From NCBI GenBank assembly GCA_015039465.1, contig MU130546.1, positions 1 to 42,634 of the forward strand: a DNA stretch of 42,634 nucleotides, given 5' to 3'. The stretch is from Phlegmacium glaucopus. Taxonomy: Eukaryota > Basidiomycota > Agaricomycetes > Agaricales > Cortinariaceae. Numbering within the stretch: position 1 is the first letter of the stretch; each line of letters opens with the position of its first letter. Both the position numbers and the translations under genes were made by a program. Positions 42,376 to 42,634 of the stretch are shown here, piece by piece. The notes beneath the pieces were generated by a model. That model was not told the DNA's origin, made no database searches, and saw only the letters and a program-made list of their open reading frames with translations.

Positions 42376-42634
42376 ATAAAAATCTGAGCAGAAGAGAGTA
42401 TTTCTATCTGCCCATCCACTTAACACTAAGTCAACAAATCACAGCCACCCTTGGCCAACACAAAACAGTCCCAAGTTCAAGTCTTTTAACTTCATAAAAT
42501 TCACATTTAATTCACTTTTCCTAAACTCAATAAGTCTACAACATTACAACACCACCATCCCATCCTAAATATTTTTACGGAATCTCTGAAAAAAACTCTC
42601 ATCTTTTATTTTCTCTTACACAAACCTTATTTTA
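42376..42634. other. Edge region, possible 5' flank of a repeat element
   Basis: AT-rich sequence follows the tandem repeat: tataaaaatctgagcag at about 42375, then a C/A-rich untranslated-like stretch. The TATA-like word suggests a promoter of an element that continues beyond the window. No coding frame is visible. Confidence 0.3.

Overview
The window looks like nuclear DNA of a mushroom-forming basidiomycete (Agaricomycetes). Genes are dense and split by many 50-85 bp introns with GT..AG ends. Several predicted proteins are types I associate with this class: seven-helix membrane proteins, a NACHT NLR and a flavin monooxygenase. hAT, DIRS-like and LTR elements fill the spaces between genes. 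No function was confirmed by database search; every call comes from reading translations and splice sites by eye.

Layout. 0.25-2.2 kb: 5' fragment of a DIRS-like (tyrosine recombinase) retroelement on the minus strand. 2.3-7.1 kb: a tandem segmental duplication with a period of about 2.4 kb. Each unit carries the 3' tail of the splicing-factor gene SQS1 and a seven-helix membrane protein gene; one membrane gene is intact and one is decayed. 7.1-18.8 kb: the conserved gene core. It holds SQS1 (R3H + G-patch) and USE1 (ER SNARE) read divergently, an NAD(P)-binding reductase-like gene, a small secretory/membrane protein, a 13-exon flavin monooxygenase and a small unknown gene. 18.8-21.4 kb: sparse, with an orphan 3' coding fragment and a small three-exon gene that may encode a beta-trefoil protein.

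21.4-31.2 kb: a nested transposon and repeat block. A 6,052 bp hAT element (22428-28479) has terminal inverted repeats, an 8 bp target duplication with one mismatch, and a dead transposase gene. Two insertions break it: a solo LTR with a perfect 5 bp target duplication and a 1,241 bp TGTTG..CAACA insertion. A sister solo LTR lies 350 bp beyond the hAT, inside a minisatellite. Inverted copies of another repeat flank the whole block.

31.2-38.4 kb: one small intact unknown gene, then a run of decayed genes: a conserved Agaricomycete protein with frameshifts, a third 7TM copy in opposite orientation, and an SH3-domain gene with a lost splice acceptor, an in-frame stop and frameshifts. 38.5-41.2 kb: an intact five-exon NACHT NLR gene. 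41.2-42.6 kb: no firm gene; GC-rich hairpins and a 25 bp tandem repeat lie near the edge.

The genes do not form an obvious pathway. SQS1 and USE1 are housekeeping genes sharing a short divergent promoter; the rest is accessory. I did not find a convincing new defence or biosynthetic system. The most notable features are the SQS1-tail/7TM duplication, the nested hAT block with its molecular scars, and recurrent TGA nonsense codons in repeats and pseudogenes that are compatible with C-to-T decay of CGA codons.
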